From an uncultured Microbacterium sp. (GTDB lineage Bacteria > Actinomycetota > Actinomycetes > Actinomycetales > Microbacteriaceae), in assembly GCF_947632095.1 (NCBI RefSeq), contig NZ_CANROA010000013.1, positions 1-51,367 on the forward strand: 51,367 bases of DNA, in the 5' to 3' direction. The notes under the pieces were generated by a model. The model was not told the DNA's origin. It did not search any database and saw only the letters and a program-made list of their open reading frames with translations. This document shows positions 44,383-51,367 of the stretch, in pieces. The stretch's first letter is position 1. Every line of letters begins with the position of its first letter. Both the position numbers and the translations under genes were made by a program.

Positions 44383-44714
44383 GCGTGGTCATCGACTGGG
44401 ATGCGTTCCTGCACGTCTTCATCGCAGCTCTCCTCGGAGCAGCGGCGATCGTCACCTTCTATGCGCTGGGGTTGCGGTTGATGGTTCGCGCCGGGCACGC
44501 ACCGGTGGTCACACCCGTCGAGTTCACCGATGCGATCGCGGTGATCAGCGAGAAGGAAGCACGGCGCGCGGCCAAGCAGGCGGCGAAGCAGGCGAAGAAG
44601 AGTCCGCTCACCGAGGGGCAGAAGAAGCTCTCCCTGTGGGGCGCGTACGGCTGCTTCGCGGTGTGCGCCATCGCTGTGCTGGCCGGGATCATCATCATCG
44701 TCGTGGGTCTCTGA
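44379..44714 (+). CDS. Small membrane protein coupled to the Pit transporter
   Basis: The 111-residue protein has two hydrophobic helices (about residues 9-33 and 86-110) joined by a Lys/Ala/Arg-rich cytoplasmic stretch (SEKEARRAAKQAAKQAKKSP) like the tail of the Pit protein. Its start overlaps the Pit stop (ATGA) and it is translationally coupled. I do not recognise a named family; a regulatory or structural partner of the transporter is the simplest inference. Confidence 0.8.
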   Translation: MSVVIDWDAFLHVFIAALLGAAAIVTFYALGLRLMVRAGHAPVVTPVEFTDAIAVISEKEARRAAKQAAKQAKKSPLTEGQKKLSLWGAYGCFAVCAIAVLAGIIIIVVGL

Positions 44715-44781
44715 CCCTCAGCATCCTGCGGGCGTAGACTGGCGATATCCCTGATTTCGCCACGACCCACAAGGATGTGAC

Positions 44782-46236
44782 ATGGCTTCTGCCGCGCCCA
44801 CCCGTACAGAGACCGACTCCCTCGGGAGCATGGAGATCCCCGCTGAGGCGTACTGGGGCATCCATACTGCTCGAGCCGATGCCAACTTCCCGATCTCGAA
44901 GCGGCCGATCTCGGTCTATCCCGATCTGATCCGGGGCCTGGCCATGGTCAAGCAGGCCAGCGCCCGTGCCAACAAGCAGATCGGCGTGATCGACGCACAG
45001 CGCGCTGACCTGATTGATGCCGCCGCGCAGCGCGTCATCGACGGGGAGTTCCACGACCAGTTCACAGTCGGCGTGATCCAGGGCGGTGCGGGCACCTCGA
45101 CGAACATGAACGCGAACGAGGTCATCACCAACATCGCCCTCGAGATGGCGGGGCGCGAGAAGGGTGACTACGCCTTCCTATCCCCGATCGATCACACGAA
45201 CCGGAGCCAGTCGACCAACGACGTCTACCCCACGGCGATCAAGATCGGTCTCTCGCTCAATCTGCGCTCGCTCCTCGACGAGCTGGATCTGCTCCGGCGC
45301 TCATTCCTGGGCAAGGCGGTCGAATTCCACGATGTCCTCAAGGTCGGACGCACCCAGCTTCAGGATGCCGTGCCCATGACCCTGGGACAGGAGTTCCACG
45401 GTTTCGCGACCACCCTCGACGAGGATCAGTCGCGACTGTCCGAGAACGCCAAGCTGCTGTTCGAGATCAACATGGGCGCGACGGCGATCGGCACGGGGAT
45501 CACGACCCACGTCGACTACGCCCCGGCGGTGCTTCGGCATCTGCAGGAGATCTCCGGCCTGCCGCTGGAGACGGCGACCGACCTCGTCGAGTCCACCAGC
45601 GACACGGGCGCTTTCATGTCGTTCTCCTCGTCGCTCAAGCGCAACGCCATCAAGCTCTCGAAGATCTGCAACGACCTGCGTCTGCTCTCCTCCGGCCCGC
45701 AGGCGGGCTTCGGCGAGATCAACCTTCCCGCCAAGCAAGCGGGCTCCAGCATCATGCCGGGCAAGGTGAACCCGGTGATCCCCGAGGTCGTCAACCAGGT
45801 CGCCTTCGCCGTGGTCGGTGCCGACACGACGGTCACGATGGCGGTCGAATCCGGTCAGTTGCAGCTGAACGCCTTCGAGCCGGTGATCGCTCATTCGATC
45901 TTCCAGTCCATCACTTGGATGCGCCAGGCGATGTGGACGTTGCGCGTGAACTGCGTCGACGGGATCACGGCCAACGAGGGTCGCCTGGGCGCGATGGTCG
46001 GCGCCTCGGTCGGCGTGATCACGGCGCTGACGCCGTTCATCGGCTATTCGGCGGCCGCGGCTCTGGCGAAAACTGCGCTGTTGACGAACCGCAATGTCGC
46101 GGATCTGGTGGTCGAGGCCGAGCTGATGTCGCGCGAAGAGGTCACGAAGCAGCTGTCTCCGGCACGGTTGTCGGGCCTGGAGGCGGTCACCTCGGCGATC
46201 ACCGTGATCCCGCCGGAGGACATGATCCAGATCTGA
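44782..46236 (+). CDS. aspA: Aspartate ammonia-lyase (aspartase)
   Basis: The 484-residue enzyme interconverts L-aspartate and fumarate plus ammonia. The superfamily signature GSSIMPGKVNPVIPE (about residue 320) contains the catalytic Ser. Aspartase rather than fumarase is favoured by TQLQDAVPMTLGQEF and by GGAGTSTNMNANEVI. The N-terminal domain starts at DSLGSMEIPAEAYWGIHTAR. A TAGACT element at 44735-44740 followed by a 35-base leader and aagga ribosome binding site (44771-44775) precedes ATG 44782. It is convergent with the FAH gene and followed by a long hairpin terminator. Confidence 0.93.
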   Translation: MASAAPTRTETDSLGSMEIPAEAYWGIHTARADANFPISKRPISVYPDLIRGLAMVKQASARANKQIGVIDAQRADLIDAAAQRVIDGEFHDQFTVGVIQGGAGTSTNMNANEVITNIALEMAGREKGDYAFLSPIDHTNRSQSTNDVYPTAIKIGLSLNLRSLLDELDLLRRSFLGKAVEFHDVLKVGRTQLQDAVPMTLGQEFHGFATTLDEDQSRLSENAKLLFEINMGATAIGTGITTHVDYAPAVLRHLQEISGLPLETATDLVESTSDTGAFMSFSSSLKRNAIKLSKICNDLRLLSSGPQAGFGEINLPAKQAGSSIMPGKVNPVIPEVVNQVAFAVVGADTTVTMAVESGQLQLNAFEPVIAHSIFQSITWMRQAMWTLRVNCVDGITANEGRLGAMVGASVGVITALTPFIGYSAAAALAKTALLTNRNVADLVVEAELMSREEVTKQLSPARLSGLEAVTSAITVIPPEDMIQI

Positions 46237-46240
46237 GGGG

Positions 46241-46272
46241 CGTTGCGCCCGGGGGGAACCCCGGGCGCAACG
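46241..46272. terminator. Bidirectional terminator hairpin between aspA and the FAH gene
   Basis: CGTTGCGCCCGGGG (46241-46254) and CCCCGGGCGCAACG (46259-46272) form a 14-bp perfect stem with loop ggaa. The GTTGCGCCCGG/CCGGGCGCAAC core is shared with the element at 21235-21319. Confidence 0.9.
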
Positions 46273-46276
46273 ACGA

Positions 46277-47146
46277 TCAGCCGTAGATGCGGCAGTGCGT
46301 GGTGAGCTCGCCGATCCCGTCGATTCCGACGGTGACGGTGGAACGGTCGCGCAGGAAGATCTGCGGTTCGCGGGAGTATCCGGCGCCGCCGGGGCTTCCG
46401 GTGGAGATCAGCGTGCCCGCCAGAAGGGTCGCCGACTGGGACAGGTGGGCGATCAGCTTCGAGACGGGACGAACCATCTTCCCGGTGCTCGCATCCTGCA
46501 CGGTGTGGCCATCGACGACGGTCCAGATATGCAGGTCCTGCGGGTCGGGGATCTCGTCGGCGGTGACGACGACGGGGCCGGTGGGGGTGAAGCCGTCGAA
46601 GGACTTGCACCGCGACCACTGGGCCTCGGCGAACTGGATGTCGCGCGCTGTGATGTCGTTGACCACCGTGTAGCCCCACACGTGGGCGAGCGCGTCGCCC
46701 TCGGCGACGTCGTGCGCCGGCTTTCCGATGATCACACCGAGCTCTGCCTCGTAATCGATCGATTCGCTGAGGCTGCGCGGCCAGCCGGTGGTCGATTCGT
46801 GCCCGGTGAGGGAGTTCGGCCACAGGTTGAACACGGTCGGCGCCGTGTCGGTCTTGAGCCCCAGCTCGCTCGAGTGCGCGGCGTAGTTCAGGCCGATCGC
46901 AATGACGACGGGCGGGTTCAGCACGGCGGAGGCGTAGATCTGTTCGTCGACGGGATGGCGCGGGGCATCGTTGTCGCGCAATGCCGCGCGCACCTGCTGG
47001 AGTGCGTCGTCGCCGCCCTCGATGAGGTCTTGCAGGGTCCGCGGGGCGGGGGAGATGAGATCGGCTACGAGGATGGCGTCGGTGTCGTCGATGACTGCGA
47101 GATGGATCTCGTCATGCTGTGAGCGGCGCAGATGGGCGAAACGCAT
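46277..47146 (-). CDS. Fumarylacetoacetate hydrolase family protein
   Basis: The 289-residue protein belongs to the FAH superfamily, which hydrolyses or decarboxylates 2-oxo acids or acylpyruvates with a divalent metal. Landmarks are IAIGLNYAAHSSELG, SIDYEAELGVIIG (metal-binding Glu residues), GYTVVNDITARDIQ and SKLIAHLSQSATLLAGTLISTGSPGGAG. The exact substrate is unknown. TAGCGT at 47158-47153 (minus strand) is six bases before ATG 47146. It is divergent from the PrsW-like gene and has no partner catabolic genes nearby. Confidence 0.88.
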   Translation of the reverse strand: MRFAHLRRSQHDEIHLAVIDDTDAILVADLISPAPRTLQDLIEGGDDALQQVRAALRDNDAPRHPVDEQIYASAVLNPPVVIAIGLNYAAHSSELGLKTDTAPTVFNLWPNSLTGHESTTGWPRSLSESIDYEAELGVIIGKPAHDVAEGDALAHVWGYTVVNDITARDIQFAEAQWSRCKSFDGFTPTGPVVVTADEIPDPQDLHIWTVVDGHTVQDASTGKMVRPVSKLIAHLSQSATLLAGTLISTGSPGGAGYSREPQIFLRDRSTVTVGIDGIGELTTHCRIYG

Positions 47147-47152
47147 GTCTCT

Positions 47153-47200
47153 ACGCTACCGGTGCCGGTACCGGGGAAGGCTGGTGAGTACCTCTAGGCT
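47153..47200. promoter_or_regulatory. Divergent leaderless promoters for FAH (-) and PrsW-like (+)
   Basis: Minus strand: TAGCGT at 47158-47153, six bases before ATG 47146. Plus strand: TAGGCT at 47195-47200, six bases before ATG 47207. Confidence 0.75.
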
Positions 47201-47206
47201 TTTCAT

Positions 47207-48439
47207 ATGACTCTCGGAGGACCGTCACATCCGCATCACGCTTCGCAGCCCGGTGCGGGGCCGGTCGCTCCGAGCAGCTGGCCGTATGCTTCGCCGCTGG
47301 CTCAGCCGGCCCTGTACACGCCGCCGGCCCCGGCCCCGGCCCCGTCCGCTGCGCTGCCGCCGATGCCGGTTCCCGCGCGCGCTGGGCGCTCCGCGTCTGT
47401 CTGGCTATTCGGCATCCTGGGATTCGTGCTGATCGTCCTCACGGGATATTTCATCTGGGCTCTGGGCATTATCGCGTCCGGCATCGGGCTGCTTCTGGCG
47501 CTGGTGCCCTTGGCCATCGTCTTCCTCGGCGTTCGGCTCATCGATCGGTGGGAGCCGGAGCCGAAGTCTCTCATCGCGTTCGCGATCTGCTGGGGTGCCA
47601 TTGCAGCGATCGCGATCACCCTGCTGGTTGATCTGGCGATCACGCTTGCGATAGGGATGCGCGCCGAGACGCTGAGTGCGGTGATCCAGGCGCCCGTCGT
47701 CGAGGAGCTGGCCAAGGGGCTCGGCATCTTCCTCGTGTTCCTGATCGGCCGCCGTGCTTTTGACGGTCCTATCGACGGGATCGTGTACGGCGCTCTCATC
47801 GGCGGCGGCTTCGCCTTCACGGAGAACATCCAGTACTTCGCGATCAGCCTCATCGAGGGCGGGGGAGCACATCTGACGGCGACATTCGTCCTGCGTGGCC
47901 TGATGTCTCCCTTCGCGCATGCGATGTTCACCGCTCTCACCGGCTTCGCGATGGGCTTGGCCGCGCGTCGGCATGGGACGCGCACTGCCGTTCTACGGGC
48001 GGGGACGATCGGTGTGATCGGGGCGATGCTCCTGCATGGGTTCTGGAATGGCTCGACGATCTTCGCGGACTTCATGTGGCTGTATGTGACGCTTCAGGTG
48101 CCGCTGTTCATCGGGTTCATCCTGGCGATCGTGGCGCTGCGCAAGGAGGAGGCGCGTGTGACGCGCGAGCGGCTCGGCGAGTATGCGCAGGCCGGTTGGT
48201 TCACTCCGGAGGAGGTCACGATGCTCGCGACGCCCAACGGTCGGGCGGCGGGCCTGCGATGGGCGGCTTCGCTGCGGGGGGATCGTCGGATGCTGATGAA
48301 GCAGTTCATCAAGGATGCGACGGCACTGGCGGCCGTGCGCCAGCGGGCGATCACGGGACGCGATCCCCTGGCTCCTGCGGATGAGCAGGCGCTGCTGGTG
48401 CGCACCCGCGCGACGCGCGCGGCGCTGCTCGCGTACTGA
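47207..48439 (+). CDS. PrsW family intramembrane metalloprotease
   Basis: The 410-residue protein has a ~60-residue Pro/Ala-rich cytoplasmic N-terminus and about eight hydrophobic segments from residue 64 to 310. The glutamyl-protease-like motifs are VVEELAKGLG (EE pair, about residue 168), FAFTENIQYFA (about 205) and HAMFTALTGFAMG with HGFWNGS (about 235-280). PrsW-type proteins cleave anti-sigma factors or other membrane substrates. The C-terminal ~90 residues form a soluble Ala/Arg-rich domain of unknown role. TAGGCT six bases before ATG supports the start. Confidence 0.88.
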   Translation: MTLGGPSHPHHASQPGAGPVAPSSWPYASPLAQPALYTPPAPAPAPSAALPPMPVPARAGRSASVWLFGILGFVLIVLTGYFIWALGIIASGIGLLLALVPLAIVFLGVRLIDRWEPEPKSLIAFAICWGAIAAIAITLLVDLAITLAIGMRAETLSAVIQAPVVEELAKGLGIFLVFLIGRRAFDGPIDGIVYGALIGGGFAFTENIQYFAISLIEGGGAHLTATFVLRGLMSPFAHAMFTALTGFAMGLAARRHGTRTAVLRAGTIGVIGAMLLHGFWNGSTIFADFMWLYVTLQVPLFIGFILAIVALRKEEARVTRERLGEYAQAGWFTPEEVTMLATPNGRAAGLRWAASLRGDRRMLMKQFIKDATALAAVRQRAITGRDPLAPADEQALLVRTRATRAALLAY

Positions 48440-48465
48440 TCCCTTCTGCGGGCACCGGAGGAAAG

Positions 48466-48570
48466 ACTCAGCGCCCGGTGCTGCGGCGATGCCTGCGAGT
48501 CTCCCGGGCGCTGAGTTGATCTGACACCAGGGTGCCTCGCCCGTGCGAGGAAGTCAATACCCCTCCGGGG
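48466..48570 (+). other. Run of hairpins downstream of the PrsW-like gene
   Basis: ACTCAGCGCCCGG (48466-48478) and CCGGGCGCTGAGT (48504-48516) form a 13-bp stem around a 25-base loop. CCTCGC (48535-48540) pairs with GCGAGG (48545-48550), and CCCC/GGGG around 48560-48570 forms a third small hairpin. The first could be the terminator; the series as a whole has no recognised function. Confidence 0.6.
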
Positions 48571-48647
48571 CGATCCGGTCGGGGTGTTCGCTCTCGGCTG
48601 TCGCTGTGGCGTTGACCGGGGCCTTCGTGCTCGGGTTGTATGGAGTC

Positions 48648-49016
48648 ATGACTGATCGCACAAAGCCTGAGTTCGACGCACCCTCCGGTCCCGCTCCCGC
48701 AGAGCTCGTCATCCGTGACATCATCGTGGGCGACGGCGCTGAGGCGAAGCCCGGCGACACCGTGACGGTTCACTACGCCGGTGTCGAGTACGACTCCGGG
48801 GAAGAGTTCGACTCCTCCTGGGGTCGTGGCGAGACCATCCAGTTCCCGCTGCGCGGACTGATCCAGGGCTGGCAGGAGGGGATCCCCGGCATGAAGGTCG
48901 GCGGACGCCGTGAGCTCGTGATTCCGCCGCACCTGGCCTACGGTCCGGCCGGGGCCGGCCATTTCCTTTCGGGGAAGACCCTCATCTTCATCATCGATCT
49001 GGTCGCCGTCGGCTGA
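48648..49016 (+). CDS. FKBP-type peptidyl-prolyl cis-trans isomerase, cytoplasmic
   Basis: This 122-residue protein is a minimal FKBP domain: GDTVTVHYAGVEYDSGEEFDSSWGRGE, then LIQGWQEGIPGMKVGGRRELVIPPHLAYGP and the closing TLIFIIDLVAV strand. It accelerates proline isomerisation in folding. There is no signal peptide, unlike the FKBP lipoprotein earlier in the window. ATG 48648 has GGAG at 48642-48645 and a TTGACC-N18-TTGTAT promoter (48612-48641) directly upstream. The in-frame start at 48543 would add 35 residues without homology. It is followed by a clear terminator. Confidence 0.9.
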   Translation: MTDRTKPEFDAPSGPAPAELVIRDIIVGDGAEAKPGDTVTVHYAGVEYDSGEEFDSSWGRGETIQFPLRGLIQGWQEGIPGMKVGGRRELVIPPHLAYGPAGAGHFLSGKTLIFIIDLVAVG

Positions 49017-49032
49017 TCAGCGCGATGCTCAT

Positions 49033-49074
49033 CGGCTCTGCTCCCGTCTCCGGTGAGCAGGGCCGAATTTTTTT
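49033..49074 (+). terminator. Intrinsic terminator with T-run after FKBP
   Basis: CGGC-T-CTGCTC (49033-49043) pairs with GAGCAG-G-GCCG (49055-49065) as an 11-bp stem with one T-G wobble and an 11-base loop. It is followed by seven T residues (49068-49074). Confidence 0.88.
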
Positions 49075-49159
49075 ACACGAAACCGGAATATATTCAATCG
49101 CATAAGAGTTGTCCCTCGGTGAACGCCGACATTCGGCCCCGACGCTTGAAGGAGAAACC

Positions 49160-49714
49160 ATGAGCACCATCGACATCCCCGGCTACCGCTCCGGCACCTG
49201 GATCCTGGACCCCTCGCACAGCGAGGTGACCTTCAGCGTCCGCCACATGATGATCTCGAAGGTGCGCGGCACCTTCGGCGTCAAGAGCGCAACGCTCGTC
49301 GCGCCGGAGAACCCGCTGGAGACATCGGTCACGGCGTCCGTCGACGTCGCCTCGATCGACACTCAGGATGAGGGACGCGACGGCCACCTGCGCTCCGCCG
49401 ACTTCTTCGACGTCGAGAATCACCCGACGATGGAGTTCGTCTCCACCGGCGCCCGCGTCGAGAACGGCGACCTGCTCATCGATGGAGACCTGACCATCCG
49501 CGGCGTTTCGAAGCCCGTCACGTTCGAGCTGGACTTCGGCGGCTTCGGTCAGGACCCCTACGGCAACTACAAGGCGGGCGCGTCGGCGAAGACGGTCATC
49601 AACCGCGAAGACTTCGGCCTGACCTGGAACGCAGCGCTCGAGACCGGCGGTGTTCTCGTCGGCAAGGAGATCACGATCGGCCTCGATCTGCAGGCGGCGC
49701 TGCAGCAGGACTGA
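49160..49714 (+). CDS. YceI family polyisoprenoid-binding protein
   Basis: The 184-residue protein is a lipocalin-like YceI domain: YRSGTWILDPSHSEVTFSVRHMMISKVRG at the N-terminus, VDVASIDTQDEGRDGHLRSADFFDVENHP in the middle and DLTIRGVSKPVTFELDFGG later. Family members bind isoprenoid lipids, and some are stress-induced. There is no signal peptide. ATG 49160 has GAAGGAG upstream; an earlier start at 49109 adds 17 residues. The gap before it (49068-49110) is strikingly AT-rich, with AATATATTC and CATAAG that could contain the promoter. It is followed by an imperfect terminator shared with the MFS gene. Confidence 0.92.
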   Translation: MSTIDIPGYRSGTWILDPSHSEVTFSVRHMMISKVRGTFGVKSATLVAPENPLETSVTASVDVASIDTQDEGRDGHLRSADFFDVENHPTMEFVSTGARVENGDLLIDGDLTIRGVSKPVTFELDFGGFGQDPYGNYKAGASAKTVINREDFGLTWNAALETGGVLVGKEITIGLDLQAALQQD

Positions 49715-49725
49715 GGTCGTTCTTC

Positions 49726-49759
49726 GAGGACCCCGGGCCAATCAGGGCTCGGGGTTCTC
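49726..49759. terminator. Imperfect hairpin between YceI and the MFS gene
   Basis: GAGGACCCCGGGCC (49726-49739) pairs imperfectly with GGGCTCGGGGTTCTC (49745-49759). The minus-strand stop of the MFS gene lies inside it. Confidence 0.65.
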
Positions 49760-51025
49760 CGCGTCGTAGGAGCGGAAGCGCGGTGTCAGCCGCACGAGCA
49801 GGGCGACGAGCGCGATCACGGCGAACCCGCCCAGCAATGGTGGGAACCAGAGTGCCGTGACGGTCGTGAGTGCGCCGACGTAGAGGGCGCCGACGCGCGG
49901 GCCGCCGGTGACGACGATGATGAAGATGCCCTGCAGGCGCCCGCGGATGCTGTCGGGCACCGAGGATTGCATCATCGTGTTGCGATAGATCGCGCTGACG
50001 TTGTCGGATGCTCCGGAGACGGCCAGGGCGATGCATGCGGCGATGATCAGGCCGATGTTCGCCGTGTTCTCGCTCACGGGAGGCAGCGCGGTTCCGGCGA
50101 GGAGCACAGCGCCGAAGGCGAGGATCGACAGGCCGTAGACCTGGACGGCCCGTTGGATGCCACGGCCGTGCCATCGGTACCGGACGATTCGACCGGAGAA
50201 CAGGCTTGACAGGAAGGTGCCCACGGCCACGGCGGCGGCGAGGGCGCCGGTCGTGATCGCTCCGCCTCCGAGCAGGACAGTGCCGAGCGCGGGGTAGAGG
50301 GCCACGGGCTGACCGAAGGTCATGGCGGTGATGTCGATCAGGTACTGCATCCGGATGTTCTTCGCGCGCTTGAGGAACTGCCAGCCGTCGATGAGCGACG
50401 CCAGCCCTGGTTTGACGATGACACCCTCCGGGCGAAGCGGGGGCAGGGTCCACAGGCCCAGGAACATCGCCGTCATCAGGACGACGTCGATCGTGTAGGT
50501 CCATCCGTATCCGGTGGTCGCTACGAGGATGCCTGCGAGGGCCGGGCCGACCATGACCATCATGCCGATCGTGATGCCGTGCAGGGCGGCTGCCGGAGCG
50601 AGCAGGTCGCGGGGGAGCAGGCGCGGGGTGATGGCGCTGCGGGTTGCCATTCCGACGGAGTTGGCGGCGGCATTGACGACGCTGAGGATGTACAGCCACC
50701 AGATCGTCTCCATGTGCGCCCAGGTGAGGATTGCGAGCATCAGGGTGGAGGCGAAGGTGATGACGGCGGCGATGAGTGCGACGATGCGCCGGTCGAAGGC
50801 ATCCGCCAGCATGCCGCCGTAGAGGCCCGCGATGATCATCGGGACGAGGCCGGCGACCGCGACCATGGAAACGGCGAACGTGCTGCCGGTGAGATCGAAG
50901 ACGTGCAGCATGATGGTGACGAGCGTGAGCTGCCCGCCGAGGCCGGCGAGGGTGGAACCGATCCACATGCGGGTGAAGGGGGCGCTCGCTCGGAACGGGC
51001 GCAGATCGATCAGGGCGTTGTGCAC
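49742..51025 (-). CDS. Major facilitator superfamily exporter
   Basis: The 427-residue protein has about 12 hydrophobic segments and MFS-type loop residues such as GLYGGMLADAFDRRIVALI after helix 2. It resembles drug/enterobactin-type MFS exporters of the MFS_3 group (MWIGSTLAGLGGQLTLVTIMLHVFDLTGSTFAVSMV). Substrate unknown. TAGCCT at 51037-51032 (minus strand) is six bases before GTG 51025. It is divergent from rpsO. Confidence 0.87.
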   Translation of the reverse strand: MHNALIDLRPFRASAPFTRMWIGSTLAGLGGQLTLVTIMLHVFDLTGSTFAVSMVAVAGLVPMIIAGLYGGMLADAFDRRIVALIAAVITFASTLMLAILTWAHMETIWWLYILSVVNAAANSVGMATRSAITPRLLPRDLLAPAAALHGITIGMMVMVGPALAGILVATTGYGWTYTIDVVLMTAMFLGLWTLPPLRPEGVIVKPGLASLIDGWQFLKRAKNIRMQYLIDITAMTFGQPVALYPALGTVLLGGGAITTGALAAAVAVGTFLSSLFSGRIVRYRWHGRGIQRAVQVYGLSILAFGAVLLAGTALPPVSENTANIGLIIAACIALAVSGASDNVSAIYRNTMMQSSVPDSIRGRLQGIFIIVVTGGPRVGALYVGALTTVTALWFPPLLGGFAVIALVALLVRLTPRFRSYDAENPEP

Positions 51026-51031
51026 TCATCG

Positions 51032-51083
51032 AGGCTATCTGCTGGACCCGGTGTCCTCTGCGCCGCCCCGGTGCTGGTAGACT
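51032..51083. promoter_or_regulatory. Promoters for the MFS gene (-) and rpsO (+)
   Basis: TAGCCT at 51037-51032 serves the leaderless MFS start. On the plus strand TAGACT at 51078-51083 (preceded by a TGCTGG extended-type sequence) fits an rpsO promoter, leaving a leader of about 80 bases with a small GGCG/CGCC-rich hairpin. S15 genes commonly have an autoregulatory leader, but I cannot show one here. Confidence 0.55.
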
Positions 51084-51173
51084 TTCCAGGTTGCCGTTTG
51101 ATCGGCCGCGGATAAAGAGAGTCCACGCATCAGGCGTCGGGCGCCGCGCAATGAGTGAGAGGGGATCGAATTT

Positions 51174-51367
51174 ATGGCACTGGAAGCAGACGTCAAGAAG
51201 GCGATCATCGAAGAGTACGCGACGCACCCCGGTGACACCGGTTCCCCCGAGGTGCAGGTTGCGATGCTGTCGCAGCGCATCAAGGACCTCACTGAGCACC
51301 TCAAGGAGCACAAGCACGACCACCACTCGCGTCGTGGCCTGTTCCTGCTCGTCGGTCAGCGCCGTCG
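51174..51367 (+). CDS. rpsO: Ribosomal protein S15, N-terminal part (gene runs past the window)
   Basis: The first 64 codons encode [21 protein letters not shown] and then [43 protein letters not shown], a textbook S15 N-terminus. S15 binds the central domain of 16S rRNA early in 30S assembly. ATG 51174 is preceded by GAGAGGGG. The open frame continues to the window end without a stop. In actinobacteria pnp usually follows. Confidence 0.95.
   Translation, partial: MALEADVKKAIIEEYATHPGDTGSPEVQVAMLSQRIKDLTEHLKEHKHDHHSRRGLFLLVGQRR

Overview
The window is a high-GC actinobacterial chromosome segment. Its gene content and order (atpAGDC; dxr, site-2 protease, ispG, proS, nusA, ylxR, infB, rbfA, truB, ribF; rpsO) and protein style fit Micrococcales, most likely a Microbacterium or a close Microbacteriaceae relative. 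That assignment rests on gene order and family resemblance, not on a database search. I see no insertion sequence, prophage, CRISPR array, tRNA or rRNA. Coding density is very high and no gap without a gene exceeds 300 bp.

Layout. 1-3.4 kb: the end of the F1Fo ATP synthase operon (atpA 3' part, atpG, atpD, atpC). 3.4-9 kb: a YaaA-like protein, a membrane protein with a Pro/Gln repeat tail, a PP2C phosphatase and an EssC/EccC-like FtsK ATPase. 9-12.4 kb: asparaginase, OsmC, PlsC-type acyltransferase and an FKBP lipoprotein. 12.5-25.4 kb: the isoprenoid/protease backbone dxr, rseP, ispG, proS. It is broken up by a divergent MurE-like ligase, a YcnI copper-type operon, a fused anthranilate synthase, an RNB ribonuclease and a PEP-mutase/ICL family enzyme. 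25.4-37.1 kb: a LOG-family protein followed by the translation operon nusA-ylxR-infB-rbfA, a LuxR-type regulator without an NTPase core, mutY, truB, two small membrane proteins and ribF. 37.3-51.4 kb: SNF2-type helicase, pfkA, oligopeptidase B-like S9 peptidase, Pit phosphate transporter with a small partner, aspartase, FAH hydrolase, PrsW-like protease, FKBP, YceI, an MFS exporter and the start of rpsO.

Regulation is unusually legible. At least sixteen genes have a TANNNT hexamer exactly six bases before the start codon, the geometry of leaderless actinobacterial transcripts. Six divergent gene pairs have both promoters of this kind or nearly so. The fused anthranilate synthase is preceded by a complete Trp attenuator: a leaderless 11-residue leader peptide with two adjacent Trp codons, three alternative helices and a terminator. 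Other candidate RNA or DNA elements are a hairpin-pair/pseudoknot directly at the infB ribosome binding site, a structured 5' leader before the SNF2 helicase, a nested four-unit inverted repeat between ispG and the RNB gene, and three contiguous 11-bp PHO-box-like repeats before the Pit transporter.

Most genes are ordinary housekeeping genes. The regulatory RNAs and the odd paralogues (MurE-like ligase, PhzE-like anthranilate synthase, truncated LAL regulator, orphan EssC-like ATPase) are the parts worth pursuing.
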